Positions 54,199-62,691 of a DNA stretch of 64,000 nt are shown one piece after another. This DNA comes from SZUA-442 sp963792405 (GTDB taxonomy: Bacteria > Actinomycetota > Acidimicrobiia > Spongiisociales > UBA5794), in contig CAWBVU010000006.1 in the NCBI GenBank assembly GCA_963792405.1, positions 620,001 through 684,000 of the forward strand, given 5' to 3'. The stretch's first letter is position 1. Every line of letters starts with the position of its first letter. The position numbers and the translations under genes were made by a program. Under the pieces are notes generated by a model. It had not been told where the DNA came from. It searched no databases and worked only from the letters and a program-made list of their open reading frames with translations.

Positions 54199-55197
54199 AT
54201 GGGCCGCCGCACTCTTGTCTTGGTGATCGCCGTCGCGCTCGCCGCAATCTCAGGTTTCGCGATCTGGCAGTACCTGTCGAATGTCGAGAGCGACATCCGG
54301 GCCGACATCGCAGAGGTCGGTGTCTACCGGGCGAACGCGCCCATCGCGGCGGGTACGACCGGTGAGGAGGGGAGGCCCTTCATCGAGGAGAGCACTGCGC
54401 TTCGCGAGTCGGTCGTGTTCGAGGGCTCGACGATCCTGTGCACAGGTGCCGTCGGTGACAACGCCGACAAGGACCCTGAGCAGTTCGGATGTCCGAACAA
54501 CCCAAGGGATCTCAATGCCGCCCTCGACGGCAAGGTCGCTGCAGGGCCCATCTCGAACGGCCAGCTGATCACGACGGAGTCGTTCGCGGACACCAGGGAT
54601 CTCCAGCAGCGGCTGAAGGACGCCATCGCCGAGGGCAAGGTCGCGATCTCGCTGACCGTCGACGTGTCCAATGCGAGCGGCGGCTTCATCCGCCCCGGTG
54701 ACAGGGTCAACCTGCTCGCCTCGGCCAGCCTGGCCCCGCTCCAGTTCCTCGAGGTCATCTCGAACGACGAGTTGAGGGACCTGCTCGTGAGTGCAGGAGT
54801 GACGCCGGAGTCCCCGACGGACACGATCCCCGGATCGGGCGACAGCGGAGAGGCCGCGGCGCCGGGCAACCTCGCCGGAGCGATCCCGAGCTCGATCGAC
54901 GTCACCCAGACGATCCTCCAGGACATCGAGGTCCTCGCGGTCGGCGCCGACACCAGGCCCGCCCCGCTGGACTCGGGTCTCACACCGACGGCAGGCGTGG
55001 TGGTCTTCGAGGTCACACCGCAGCAGGCAGAGCTGATCGAGTACGCCCGCAACTACACGCAGGTCGCACTGTCGTTGCTGCCGGCCGGCGCCTACGTGCC
55101 GTACGACGCACAGCCGGTGGTCGTCGACGATCTCTTCGGACTGCTCGACCGTATCAGCGCAGAACTGGGACTGGTGACAGGTGGCACAGGGAACTGA
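54199..55197 (+). CDS. cpaB: Flp pilus assembly protein CpaB/RcpC
   Basis: A 332-residue protein with an N-terminal membrane anchor (RTLVLVIAVALAAISGFAIWQYL, about 4-26), then SAF/CpaB-type domains including ISLTVDVSNASGGFIRPGDRVNLLA (about 152-176, split), the most conserved part of the family, and a C-terminal TPQQAELIEYARNYTQVALSL. CpaB lies outside the cytoplasmic membrane and supports pilus secretion. The ATG at 54199 with a GGGAGG site is preferred over one at 54175. It overlaps the next gene by 17 nt. Confidence 0.85.
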   Translation: MGRRTLVLVIAVALAAISGFAIWQYLSNVESDIRADIAEVGVYRANAPIAAGTTGEEGRPFIEESTALRESVVFEGSTILCTGAVGDNADKDPEQFGCPNNPRDLNAALDGKVAAGPISNGQLITTESFADTRDLQQRLKDAIAEGKVAISLTVDVSNASGGFIRPGDRVNLLASASLAPLQFLEVISNDELRDLLVSAGVTPESPTDTIPGSGDSGEAAAPGNLAGAIPSSIDVTQTILQDIEVLAVGADTRPAPLDSGLTPTAGVVVFEVTPQQAELIEYARNYTQVALSLLPAGAYVPYDAQPVVVDDLFGLLDRISAELGLVTGGTGN

Positions 55198-56374
55198 CAG
55201 CACTCGGTCGATCCTCGTGGTCGACACGGACACGGCGGCGATGGATGTCGCCGTGTCCCTCCTGGACGGCCACAAGGTCTACCAGGCACGGAACATCTCC
55301 GACGCCCAGCGCAAGCTGGTGGAGGAGGGCATCGAGCTCGCCGTGATCGGCCCCGGGTTCGCCCACGAAGCCGGCGTCAACGAGGCGAGCCTGCTCCTCG
55401 ACATCCAGCCGTCGCTGCCCATCGTGCTCGTCGCGGACGGGTTGACGACCGATGTGCTGCGGGCCGCGATCCGCGTCGGGTTCAGGGATGTGTTCGACGC
55501 ACCCCTGAACAAGACCAAGATCGATGCGATGCTCATGCACGTCGAGAAGGCGCAGGCGCTCGGTGGGCAGGCGTTCAAGCCGAAGACGAAGATCGGCAAG
55601 GTCATCACGATCATGTCGCCCAAGGGGGGAGCGGGCAAGACGATGACATCGTCGAATGTCGGCCTCGCCCTGGCGATGATGTCGGGTCGCCCGGAGAAGG
55701 TCGTCATCATGGACGCCGACCTCCAGTTCGGGGACATCTGCATCTCGCTCCAGGTGGAGCCCCAGCACACGATCGTCGACGCGGCGAGGGACATCGACAA
55801 GCTCGATGAGCAGCTGCTCGGATCCCTCCTCGCCACGCACACCTCAGGGATGCGGGTTCTGTCGGCGCCCTTGGAGCCATCGCTCGCGGACGAGGTCTCG
55901 ACCCAGGTCGTCGTCAAGACGCTCGGGATGCTCAAGCGCATGTTCGACTACGTCATCATCGACACCGCTCCCTTCCTGGACGAGCCCGTCCTGTCCATCC
56001 TCGAACGATCCGACGTGGTGCTGCTCGTCGTGGACATGGACCTGCCGGCGGTCAAGAACGCCAAGCTCGCCCTCGACACGCTGAAACTCATCAAGTTCCC
56101 GTTCGAGAAGATCAAGCTCATCCTCAACCGTGTCAACTCGAAGGCCCGGCTCGACATCCACGAGCTGGAGCGATCCCTCGGCCTGGAGGTCCAGGCCGCG
56201 ATCAGCTCCGACAAGCTCGTTCCGAGGGCGGTCAACGAGGGTGAGCCGGTGGTGAGCCTCTATCCGAGGTCGCGCGTCGCCAAGGACCTCCGTGGCGTTG
56301 CGGCGCTCGTGCTCGACGGCAATGCCGTCGACGAGCCCCAGCAGCAGGAGGAGAAGCGCGGATGGTTCAGGTAG
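55181..56374 (+). CDS. cpaE: Pilus assembly ATPase CpaE/TadZ
   Basis: A 397-residue protein with an N-terminal receiver-like domain lacking a clear phosphorylation site arrangement (about 10-125) and a MinD/ParA-like ATPase domain. The deviant Walker A is PKGGAGKT (147-154), and VVIMDADLQFGDI and YVIIDTAPF are the Walker A'/B regions. TadZ places the Flp/Tad machine at a cell site, often a pole. GTG 55181 overlaps cpaB. The C-terminal QQQEEKRGWFR tail resembles that of other actinobacterial CpaE proteins. Confidence 0.9.
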   Translation: MAQGTDSTRSILVVDTDTAAMDVAVSLLDGHKVYQARNISDAQRKLVEEGIELAVIGPGFAHEAGVNEASLLLDIQPSLPIVLVADGLTTDVLRAAIRVGFRDVFDAPLNKTKIDAMLMHVEKAQALGGQAFKPKTKIGKVITIMSPKGGAGKTMTSSNVGLALAMMSGRPEKVVIMDADLQFGDICISLQVEPQHTIVDAARDIDKLDEQLLGSLLATHTSGMRVLSAPLEPSLADEVSTQVVVKTLGMLKRMFDYVIIDTAPFLDEPVLSILERSDVVLLVVDMDLPAVKNAKLALDTLKLIKFPFEKIKLILNRVNSKARLDIHELERSLGLEVQAAISSDKLVPRAVNEGEPVVSLYPRSRVAKDLRGVAALVLDGNAVDEPQQQEEKRGWFR

Positions 56375-56408
56375 TGGTCAGTGGTGAAATGCAGGGAGGG
56401 TCGGCCAG

Positions 56409-57758
56409 ATGAGTCTTGCAGATAGGGTCAGAGCGGCGAAGTCCGCCGACACGTCGTCGGATACGCAGAGGGAGGAGGTCAAGTCCGACCTCCGAAGGAA
56501 GCTGCACTACAAGGTCGTCGAGGGCCTCGGCCCGACGCTCTACAACGCCCAGATGTCCGACGCCGAGCTCAAGCTTCGCGTCATGGAGATGCTCGAATGG
56601 GCACTCGAGCAGGAGCAGTCGGTCCCGCTCGCCCGCACCGATCGCCTGCTCCTCCTCCAGGAGATCGCAGACGACGTCCTCGGCTACGGTCCGATCGACC
56701 CGTACCTCGCAGACCCGGAGATCACCGAGGTCATGGTCAACGGCCCCCATGCCGTCTGGGTCGAGCGTGGGGGGCGCCTCACGCGCACCGAGACCCGATT
56801 CGTCGACGCCAACCACCTCGAACGGATCATCGAGAAGATCGTCGGCCAGGTCGGACGCCGCATCGACGAGTCGAACCCCATGGTCGACGCTCGCCTCCCC
56901 GACGGCTCCCGCGTGAATGCGATCATCCATCCACTCGCCATCGGCGGCCCCTACGTCACCATCCGTAAGTTCGCCGTCGATCCGTTCACCGTCGACGACC
57001 TCGTGGCCAATGCCTCGATGAGCGAGCAGGTGGCGGGGCTCCTCAAGCGCTGCGTCGAGGGACGCCTCAACATCATCGTGAGCGGTGCCACCGGATCCGG
57101 CAAGACGACGCTGCTCAACGTGATGTCGAACTTCATCCCCGCCAACGAGCGCATCATCACGGTGGAGGACGCGGCCGAGGTCCAGCTGAACCAGACCCAC
57201 GTCCTGACACTCGAGGCCCGGCCGCCGAACCTCGAGGGGAAGGGCCAGGTCACGATTCGCGACCTCGTGCGCAACACCCTCCGTATGCGCCCCGACAGGA
57301 TCATCGTCGGTGAGGTCCGTGGCGGTGAGGCCCTCGACATGCTCCAGGCCATGAACACCGGTCACGACGGGTCGTTGACGACGGTGCACTCCAACGCACC
57401 GCGCGACACCCTCGCTCGTATCGAGACGATGGTCCTCATGGCAGGCATGGACCTGCCGATCCGGGCCATCCGCGAGCAGGTGGCCTCCGCCCTCGACCTG
57501 ATCGTGCACGTCCATCGCCTCCGTGACGGAACGAGGCGTGTGACGCACGTCACCGAGGTCGTCGGCATGGAGGGCGACATCATCACCCTCCAGGACCTCA
57601 TGCTGTTCGACTACGGCATGGGCGTCGACGAGAACGGGCGATACCGCGGGCGCCTCAAGGCGACGGGCATCCGTCCGACGTTCTCCGAGCACCTCGAGAA
57701 CTACGGGATCCACCTCCCGTCCGAGCTGTTCCAACCGGAAGCGTTCGCGCGGAAATGA
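56409..57758 (+). CDS. cpaF: Pilus assembly ATPase CpaF/TadA
   Basis: A 449-residue secretion ATPase of the GspE/VirB11 family that powers pilin extension and perhaps retraction. Walker A is GATGSGKTT at residues 226-234; the aspartate box and Walker B lie in ITVEDAAEVQLNQTHV and RPDRIIVGEVRGGEALDMLQAMNTGHDGSLTTVHSN (split). It starts 34 nt after cpaE with a GGAGGG site and overlaps tadB by 4 nt. Confidence 0.95.
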   Translation: MSLADRVRAAKSADTSSDTQREEVKSDLRRKLHYKVVEGLGPTLYNAQMSDAELKLRVMEMLEWALEQEQSVPLARTDRLLLLQEIADDVLGYGPIDPYLADPEITEVMVNGPHAVWVERGGRLTRTETRFVDANHLERIIEKIVGQVGRRIDESNPMVDARLPDGSRVNAIIHPLAIGGPYVTIRKFAVDPFTVDDLVANASMSEQVAGLLKRCVEGRLNIIVSGATGSGKTTLLNVMSNFIPANERIITVEDAAEVQLNQTHVLTLEARPPNLEGKGQVTIRDLVRNTLRMRPDRIIVGEVRGGEALDMLQAMNTGHDGSLTTVHSNAPRDTLARIETMVLMAGMDLPIRAIREQVASALDLIVHVHRLRDGTRRVTHVTEVVGMEGDIITLQDLMLFDYGMGVDENGRYRGRLKATGIRPTFSEHLENYGIHLPSELFQPEAFARK

Positions 57759-58807
57759 GACGCCTCACCGCACTCGCCCTCGGCTCGGTCGCCCTCGTCG
57801 TCGCCTCGCCCGCCCATGCACAGGGCGCTGAGGAGGCAACGTCGGCGCCCGACCAGGTCATGGTGATGCTCGCCGCCATCGCAGCGGCAGTCGCCGTGTT
57901 CCTGCTCGCCATCATCCTCTTCGGCAAGACGCGGTCGTCCACCGGCGTGGAGAACCGCCTCGGGAACCTTGCACCCACGACGACGTCGAAGGGGGTCTTC
58001 GGACGGTTCGCCTTCCTCCGCAGGGCCGCGCGTTCCGCGGAGACGGCGGCCGCCGACCGTGGCGCGACGAACATGATCGAATCGGCACTCGAGCAGGCGA
58101 ACATCCCGCTCAAGCCGGGGGAGGCCATCATCGCGGCGATCGGCGTCGCCCTCCTGATGTTCGTGCTCGTCACGGCGGTGAGCCAGTCGTTCATCTGGGG
58201 CATCGTGGCCGGCACCCTGGTCCTCGTCGGGTCGCTGTTGTTCGTCAACAACGTGGCGGCACGCACGCGCAAGAAGTTCGAGAACCAGCTTCCCGACACG
58301 CTGAACCTGCTCGCGACGTCCCTCCGTGCGGGGTATTCGCTGCTCCAGGCCGTCGAGGCGGTCGGCCATGAGGCCCCGGAGCCCACGAGACGTGAGTTCG
58401 GCCGTGCCATGGCGGAGATCCGCCTCGGCCGTCCGATCAACGACGCCCTCGGGGACATCGCGGAGCGGATGAACAGCCAGGACTTCGAGTGGACCGTCAT
58501 GGCGATCGGCATCCAGCGCGAGGTCGGCGGGAACCTCGCCGAGGTCCTCCAGACGACTTCGGAGACCATGGTGCAGCGCAACCGGCTGCGCAGGGAGATG
58601 AAGGCGCTCACGGCGGAGGGCCGCATCTCGGCCATCGTGCTCGCCGCGCTGCCGTTCTTCCTCTTCCTCGTGATCACCGTGATCAATCCCGACTACATCA
58701 AACCGATGCTCGAGAACACCATTGGCCTCGTGGTCATGGGTGTAGGCCTCGTGTTCATCGGCCTCGGCATCTTCTGGATGCAGAAGATCGTGAAGGTGGA
58801 CGCCTGA
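57755..58807 (+). CDS. tadB: Pilus inner-membrane platform protein TadB
   Basis: A 350-residue membrane protein with a C-terminal type II secretion F domain (NQLPDTLNLLATSLRAGYSLLQAVEAVGHEAPEP, split, near 180-214; GGNLAEVLQTTSETM near 255). It has a secretion-signal-like N-terminus ending ASPAHAQ at about 18-24, then a membrane helix, a cytoplasmic linker and further helices. TadB and TadC form the platform on which CpaF acts. ATG overlaps cpaF by 4 nt; the stop overlaps tadC by 1 nt. Confidence 0.9.
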   Translation: MRRLTALALGSVALVVASPAHAQGAEEATSAPDQVMVMLAAIAAAVAVFLLAIILFGKTRSSTGVENRLGNLAPTTTSKGVFGRFAFLRRAARSAETAAADRGATNMIESALEQANIPLKPGEAIIAAIGVALLMFVLVTAVSQSFIWGIVAGTLVLVGSLLFVNNVAARTRKKFENQLPDTLNLLATSLRAGYSLLQAVEAVGHEAPEPTRREFGRAMAEIRLGRPINDALGDIAERMNSQDFEWTVMAIGIQREVGGNLAEVLQTTSETMVQRNRLRREMKALTAEGRISAIVLAALPFFLFLVITVINPDYIKPMLENTIGLVVMGVGLVFIGLGIFWMQKIVKVDA

Positions 58808-59709
58808 TGAACCCATTGCTCTTCGTCGTCATCTCGGTCTCCGTGACCGTCGGTGCGCTCGCGTTCTACGTCGGCAACGGCGTGCTCCGTGCGCAGAAGA
58901 ACTCGGGGAACCGGCTCGCGAGCCTCCAGACCCGCGACGACGTCCTCCAGAAGGACTTCTCCGAACGTGCCGTCGCACCCGTCATGCAGGGGATCGGACG
59001 CTTCGCGTCACGATTCACCCCGACGGGATGGGTCGCGAAGGCCCAGCACAAGCTCGTGCTCGCAGGCTGGGCCGAGCGCATGGACGGCAACACGTGGGCG
59101 GCGATCAGGATCATCTCGATCGTCGTGACCGTTGTCCTCGCGTTCATCCTCGTCCCGTTGATCTCGAGCCCGATGATGAAGTTCGCCATGCTCGGCCTGC
59201 TCATCGTGGTGGGCGTCTTCGGGCCGGAGGCATCGCTCAGCAGGGCCATCGACGATCGCAGGAAGCAGATGGAGAAGACGCTTCCGGACATCATCGACCT
59301 GCTCGTGATCTCGGTCGAGGCCGGCCTCGGATTCGAGTCCGCGATGGGTCGTGTCGTGCAGAACGTCCCCGGCGAGCTGTCGAAGGAGTTCCAGAGGACC
59401 CTCCAGGAGACCCGCGTCGGCGTGAGCCGTCACGACGCGCTGAGGAACATGGCGAATCGCACCGACGTCGACGACCTCAACTCGTTCATCCTCGCGCTGA
59501 TCCAGGCCGATTCCTTCGGCGTGTCGATTGCGAGGATGCTGCGGGTCCAGGCAGACGAGATGCGCGTGCGGCGGCGTCAGAGGATCCAGGAGAAGGCGTT
59601 CGCGGCGCCGGTGAAGATGATCTTCCCGATGCTGTTGTGCATCTTCCCCTCGATCTTCATCGTCATCCTCGGGCCTGCCGTGATCAGCATCCAGGGCGCC
59701 CTGCTCTGA
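58807..59709 (+). CDS. tadC: Pilus inner-membrane platform protein TadC
   Basis: A 300-residue membrane protein with an N-terminal helix (MNPLLFVVISVSVTVGALAFYVG), paired helices near 95-140 and a type II secretion F domain (TLPDIIDLLVISVEAGLGFESAMGRVVQNVPGELSKEF, split, near 160-196). It partners TadB. ATG 58807 shares one base with the tadB stop (TGATG). The last helix ends the protein. The next gene starts 2 nt after the stop. Confidence 0.9.
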   Translation: MNPLLFVVISVSVTVGALAFYVGNGVLRAQKNSGNRLASLQTRDDVLQKDFSERAVAPVMQGIGRFASRFTPTGWVAKAQHKLVLAGWAERMDGNTWAAIRIISIVVTVVLAFILVPLISSPMMKFAMLGLLIVVGVFGPEASLSRAIDDRRKQMEKTLPDIIDLLVISVEAGLGFESAMGRVVQNVPGELSKEFQRTLQETRVGVSRHDALRNMANRTDVDDLNSFILALIQADSFGVSIARMLRVQADEMRVRRRQRIQEKAFAAPVKMIFPMLLCIFPSIFIVILGPAVISIQGALL

Positions 59710-59711
59710 GC

Positions 59712-61097
59712 ATGCCTCCCGCGGCGACCGACGACGCCGTCGTCACCGGCGACGGGTCCCGACGGCTCCAACTCCTCGACGTCGCGCCGTTCCTGACGTT
59801 GGTCCTCGTCGCCGCGATGGCGTCGCGACTCGTCCAGGACAGCTCGTTCCTGTGGCACATACGGGCGGGCTCCGCGCAACGCGCGCTCACCGCCGTGTTC
59901 ACGACCGATCCGTTCTCGTTCACGCGAACAGGCGACCCGTGGAGGACGCAGTCGTGGCTCGTGGAGCTGCTCTACAGCTCCCTCGAGTCCACCTTCTCCT
60001 CGTACGCGTGGATCAACTGGATGGTGTTCGTCGTGGGGAGCGCGACCGTGCTGCTGATCGGGCTCAGCCTGCGCGACGTGGTCCGGTCGCCGGTATCGAT
60101 CACCATCGCGCTCGTCCCTGTGCTGTGGCTCGTCGCGCCGTTCCTGCGGCCGCGTCCCGTCGTGTTCTCGTTCCTGCTGCTCGCCGCCCTCGTCGTCGTG
60201 CTCCAGCATCGAAGGGAGCTGGCCTGGGCCATCGTGCCGATCATCTGGATCTGGGCGGCGTCACACGGCTCGTGGGTGATCGGTGGCCTCCTGATCGTGC
60301 TCGAGTGGCTCCGGACGGGTGATCGGAGGCTCTTCAAGGCGGGCGCCGTCGCGCTCGTCGCGACCCTCCTCACCGCCCACGGCTTCGGGGCGTGGGGCGT
60401 CCTCTCGGAGTTCGCGGGGGCCGGCGCGGCCCTCGACGTCCTCGTCGAGTGGAACACGCCGAACTTCACGTCACTTCTCCAGGGCCCGTTCGTGTTGCTC
60501 ATCGTGGGGATCATCCTCGCCTCCATGCGCGGCAGGATCGTCCCTCGCGACCTCGTCGTGATCGTCCCCTTCCTGATCCTCGGGATGAGCGCCAACCGTT
60601 CGGTCGTCCCTGCGGCCATCGTCCTGGCACCCTGGGCGGCGCTGGCACTGCCCGACATCCGAGTTCCCTCGTCGTCGCGCCCGCCTGCGGTGATCATCGC
60701 GGCATTCGCGGTCGTCGCCGCGTTCGTGCTCCTGCCGATGCTGACGCGACCGCTCGGCACCCTCGATGCCGAGCGATTCCCTTCCGCCACCCTGCAGGCG
60801 GCCATGGAGGGTCGCCGCACCTTCTACTCGGACGTCATGGGCGGCTACCTCATCTTCGACGAATGGCCCGAGACGCTCGTGTACATCGATGACAGGGCCG
60901 AGCTGTACGGCGGTGACGTCTTCGTGGAGTACCTCGAGGCGGTCTCCGGCTCCTACGAGGAGCTCTTCGCGACCTACGGTTTCGACGCCGCCGTCACCGA
61001 GCGTGACTGGCTCCTCAACGACAGGCTGCTGCGCGACGGCTGGACGGTCGTCGCAGAGGACGAGGACCTCGTCCTGTACTACGCACCCGCACCCTGA
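59712..61097 (+). CDS. Polytopic membrane protein, possible GT-C glycosyltransferase
   Basis: A 461-residue protein with about 10 membrane helices and a soluble C-terminal tail of about 100 residues. The first outer loop, LWHIRAGSAQRALT...DPFSFTRTGDPWRTQSWLVE (about 47-80), resembles the acidic first loop of GT-C transferases, and the end has GGYLIFDEWPETLVYIDDRAELYG, as in a widespread uncharacterised membrane family. It sits 2 nt after tadC, so it belongs to the pilus operon. Glycosylation of pilin or another surface molecule is an inference from fold and context only. Confidence 0.6.
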   Translation: MPPAATDDAVVTGDGSRRLQLLDVAPFLTLVLVAAMASRLVQDSSFLWHIRAGSAQRALTAVFTTDPFSFTRTGDPWRTQSWLVELLYSSLESTFSSYAWINWMVFVVGSATVLLIGLSLRDVVRSPVSITIALVPVLWLVAPFLRPRPVVFSFLLLAALVVVLQHRRELAWAIVPIIWIWAASHGSWVIGGLLIVLEWLRTGDRRLFKAGAVALVATLLTAHGFGAWGVLSEFAGAGAALDVLVEWNTPNFTSLLQGPFVLLIVGIILASMRGRIVPRDLVVIVPFLILGMSANRSVVPAAIVLAPWAALALPDIRVPSSSRPPAVIIAAFAVVAAFVLLPMLTRPLGTLDAERFPSATLQAAMEGRRTFYSDVMGGYLIFDEWPETLVYIDDRAELYGGDVFVEYLEAVSGSYEELFATYGFDAAVTERDWLLNDRLLRDGWTVVAEDEDLVLYYAPAP

Positions 61098-61294
61098 CCG
61101 GTTCCCCGAGGCCGTCATGTCGCGGGTATCGCGTCCCTGGTGTGCGTGCGGCTGCGCGATCGATCGGGTGAGACCCGCAGCGTGCCCGGTTTCTCGAAGG
61201 GTGATGCGTGTCCGCACGCAGGACGGCGTCCACCCACAGCGCAGCGGATCGGAACCTTTCGGCCACTCCCTCGGACCCGACGAGCTCCGGACGC

Positions 61295-61326
61295 GGAAGA
61301 GGGACGGGGTGACCCGTCCCTCTTCC
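61295..61326 (-). terminator. Terminator hairpin of flp copy 1
   Basis: GGAAGAGGGACGGG and CCCGTCCCTCTTCC form a perfect 14-bp stem with a GTGA loop, 20 nt after the flp stop on the minus strand. No U-tract follows. It also faces the end of the plus-strand pilus operon, 197 nt away, and may stop both. Confidence 0.7.
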
Positions 61327-61345
61327 GATCGTGTGTGTCGGCTGC

Positions 61346-61522
61346 TCAGTTGAGGTGGTCGTCCACCTGGCTGAACTCACCGCTCACGGCCTGGCCGACG
61401 AGGATGACTGCAGCGATTGCGACGATGGCGATGAGTGCGACGAGCAGGGCGTATTCCACCATGCTGGCGCCGTCTTCATCGCGGGCGATGCGGCTCTGGA
61501 AGGCCGTCACTAGACGAAGCAT
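61346..61522 (-). CDS. flp: Flp/Fap type IVb pilin, copy 1
   Basis: A 58-residue prepilin. A basic leader of 18 residues ends in Gly18 (RIARDEDG), where prepilin peptidase would cut, and the mature part begins ASMVEYALLVALIAIVAIAAVILVG, with the Glu-Tyr pair that defines Flp pilins and one hydrophobic helix. A short polar end (EFSQVDDHLN) follows. It has a very strong AGGAGGT site before the ATG. It differs from copy 2 only at residue 53 (Val here, Ile there). It should be the major subunit of the pilus built by the facing operon. Confidence 0.92.
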   Translation of the reverse strand: MLRLVTAFQSRIARDEDGASMVEYALLVALIAIVAIAAVILVGQAVSGEFSQVDDHLN

Positions 61523-61664
61523 TTGTACCTCCTACGTACAAGGCGATCCGTAGTCATACAACGGCACTTCGGGCGAAACCTGAATGGGTCTTTCGGCTCA
61601 TTCGGGTGGGAACCGTCCGAGTGCGCTCCGGGTGCCTGCCCGATCGAGGGTCTGCCCCGGACGC

Positions 61665-61697
61665 GTGAGAGGGACGGGGGGGACCCGTCCCTCTCAC
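61665..61697 (-). terminator. Terminator hairpin of flp copy 2
   Basis: GTGAGAGGGACGGG and CCCGTCCCTCTCAC form a perfect 14-bp stem with a GGGGA loop, 17 nt after the second flp stop. Its stem differs from copy 1 at paired positions, so base pairing was kept as the copies diverged. Confidence 0.7.
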
Positions 61698-61714
61698 CGT
61701 GTGCTGGCGGCTGA

Positions 61715-61891
61715 CTAGTTCAGGTGATCGTCGATCTGGCTGAACTCACCGCTCACGGCCTGGCCGACGAGGATGACTGCAGCGATGGCGACGATGGCGA
61801 TGAGTGCGACGAGCAGGGCGTATTCCACCATGCTGGCGCCGTCTTCATCACGGGCGATGCGGCTCTGGAAGGCCGTCACAAGACGAAGCAT
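61715..61891 (-). CDS. flp: Flp/Fap type IVb pilin, copy 2
   Basis: A 58-residue prepilin almost identical to copy 1, with leader MLRLVTAFQSRIARDEDG, processing after Gly18 and the mature ASMVEYALL start. Residue 53 is Ile instead of Val, and the stop is TAG instead of TGA; other changes are silent. The ribosome site and the 27 bp upstream are identical, but the promoter region further up is different, so the copies may be expressed under different conditions. The two-component regulator gene lies 164 nt upstream. Confidence 0.92.
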   Translation of the reverse strand: MLRLVTAFQSRIARDEDGASMVEYALLVALIAIVAIAAVILVGQAVSGEFSQIDDHLN

Positions 61892-62055
61892 TTGTACCTC
61901 CTACGTACAAGGCGATCCACATCCAATGTCGGCGTTCGTTGGAGGAACTTGATGGGTCATTCGACCCAATTCCGAAGTGCTGCCCTGTGACGGTCAGCGC
62001 CTGTGTCGAGGCTGGTCGCCGGGCCGACCGGGGGCCGCAGCAGGCCCGTTGTGCG

Positions 62056-62691
62056 TCACCAATCCCTGTCGAGGCCGAGCTTCATGGCCTCCACGACGGC
62101 TTGGGCCCTGTCGTTGACCCCGAGCTTCTCGTAGATCGAGGCGAGGTGGTTCTTGACGGTCTTCTGTGAGATGTAGAGCTCGTCCGCGATGTCCTCCGTG
62201 GCAGAAATGCCCTGGACGAGGCACCGCAGCACGTCGCGCTCCCTCCCCGTGATGGCCTCCGCCCTCCTCGACAGCGTCGGGGCACGGAACGCCGTGAGAT
62301 CGGTGTCGCCGGTGACGAACTCGTCGATGCCCGCATGCACGGCCCTGATGGCTGCGGCCAGGGCCGGGAGGGGAAGTCCCTTGGACAGGAAGCCCTTGGC
62401 GCCTGCGTCCTCTGCGGACTTGCCGTACTCGTCTGCCGTGTGCATCGTCACGACGAGGGTCGGCGGGACGTCGTTCAGGGCGCGCAGGGCGGCGAGGCCC
62501 GACAAGCCGGGCATCTCGACGTCGACGAGGAGCACGTCGGGCTGTGTGGCGGCCACGACTCGTGCGAGCTCGGTCCCGTCGACGGCCGTGCCCACCACGG
62601 AGATGTCCGGGAGGCTGTCGAGGGCCTGTCGGAGGCCATCGAGCATCATCTGGTGATCATCGGCGATTGCCACCCGGATCACATCGCTCAT
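62056..62691 (-). CDS. NarL/FixJ-family response regulator
   Basis: A 211-residue regulator with a receiver domain (IADDHQMMLDGLRQAL at 9-24; phospho-acceptor Asp57 in LLVDVEMPG; FLSKG with the conserved Lys near 108) and a C-terminal LuxR-type helix-turn-helix (ITGRERDVLRCLVQGISATEDIADELYISQKTVKNHLASIYEKLGV, split, about 147-192). ATG 62691 has a GGAGGG site and overlaps the kinase stop (ATGA), so the pair is co-translated. It lies just upstream of the flp genes, which are likely targets. A GTG at 62706 is a less likely start. Confidence 0.93.
   Translation of the reverse strand: MSDVIRVAIADDHQMMLDGLRQALDSLPDISVVGTAVDGTELARVVAATQPDVLLVDVEMPGLSGLAALRALNDVPPTLVVTMHTADEYGKSAEDAGAKGFLSKGLPLPALAAAIRAVHAGIDEFVTGDTDLTAFRAPTLSRRAEAITGRERDVLRCLVQGISATEDIADELYISQKTVKNHLASIYEKLGVNDRAQAVVEAMKLGLDRDW

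Larger units (their letters stand above)
61287..61918. repeat. Tandem duplication of an flp gene unit
   Basis: Two copies of about 262 bp (61287-61549 and 61657-61918) lie 369-370 bp apart in the same direction. Each includes a 14-bp hairpin, an flp gene and 27 bp upstream with the ribosome site. The coding parts differ at only a handful of bases; the segments between the copies have diverged. Confidence 0.85.

Noticed and set aside
61331..61513. 60-codon plus-strand frame over flp copy 1 (and its counterpart over copy 2)
   Set aside because: It lies antisense to a clear Flp pilin with a strong ribosome site, has no ribosome site itself, and its duplication simply follows that of flp.
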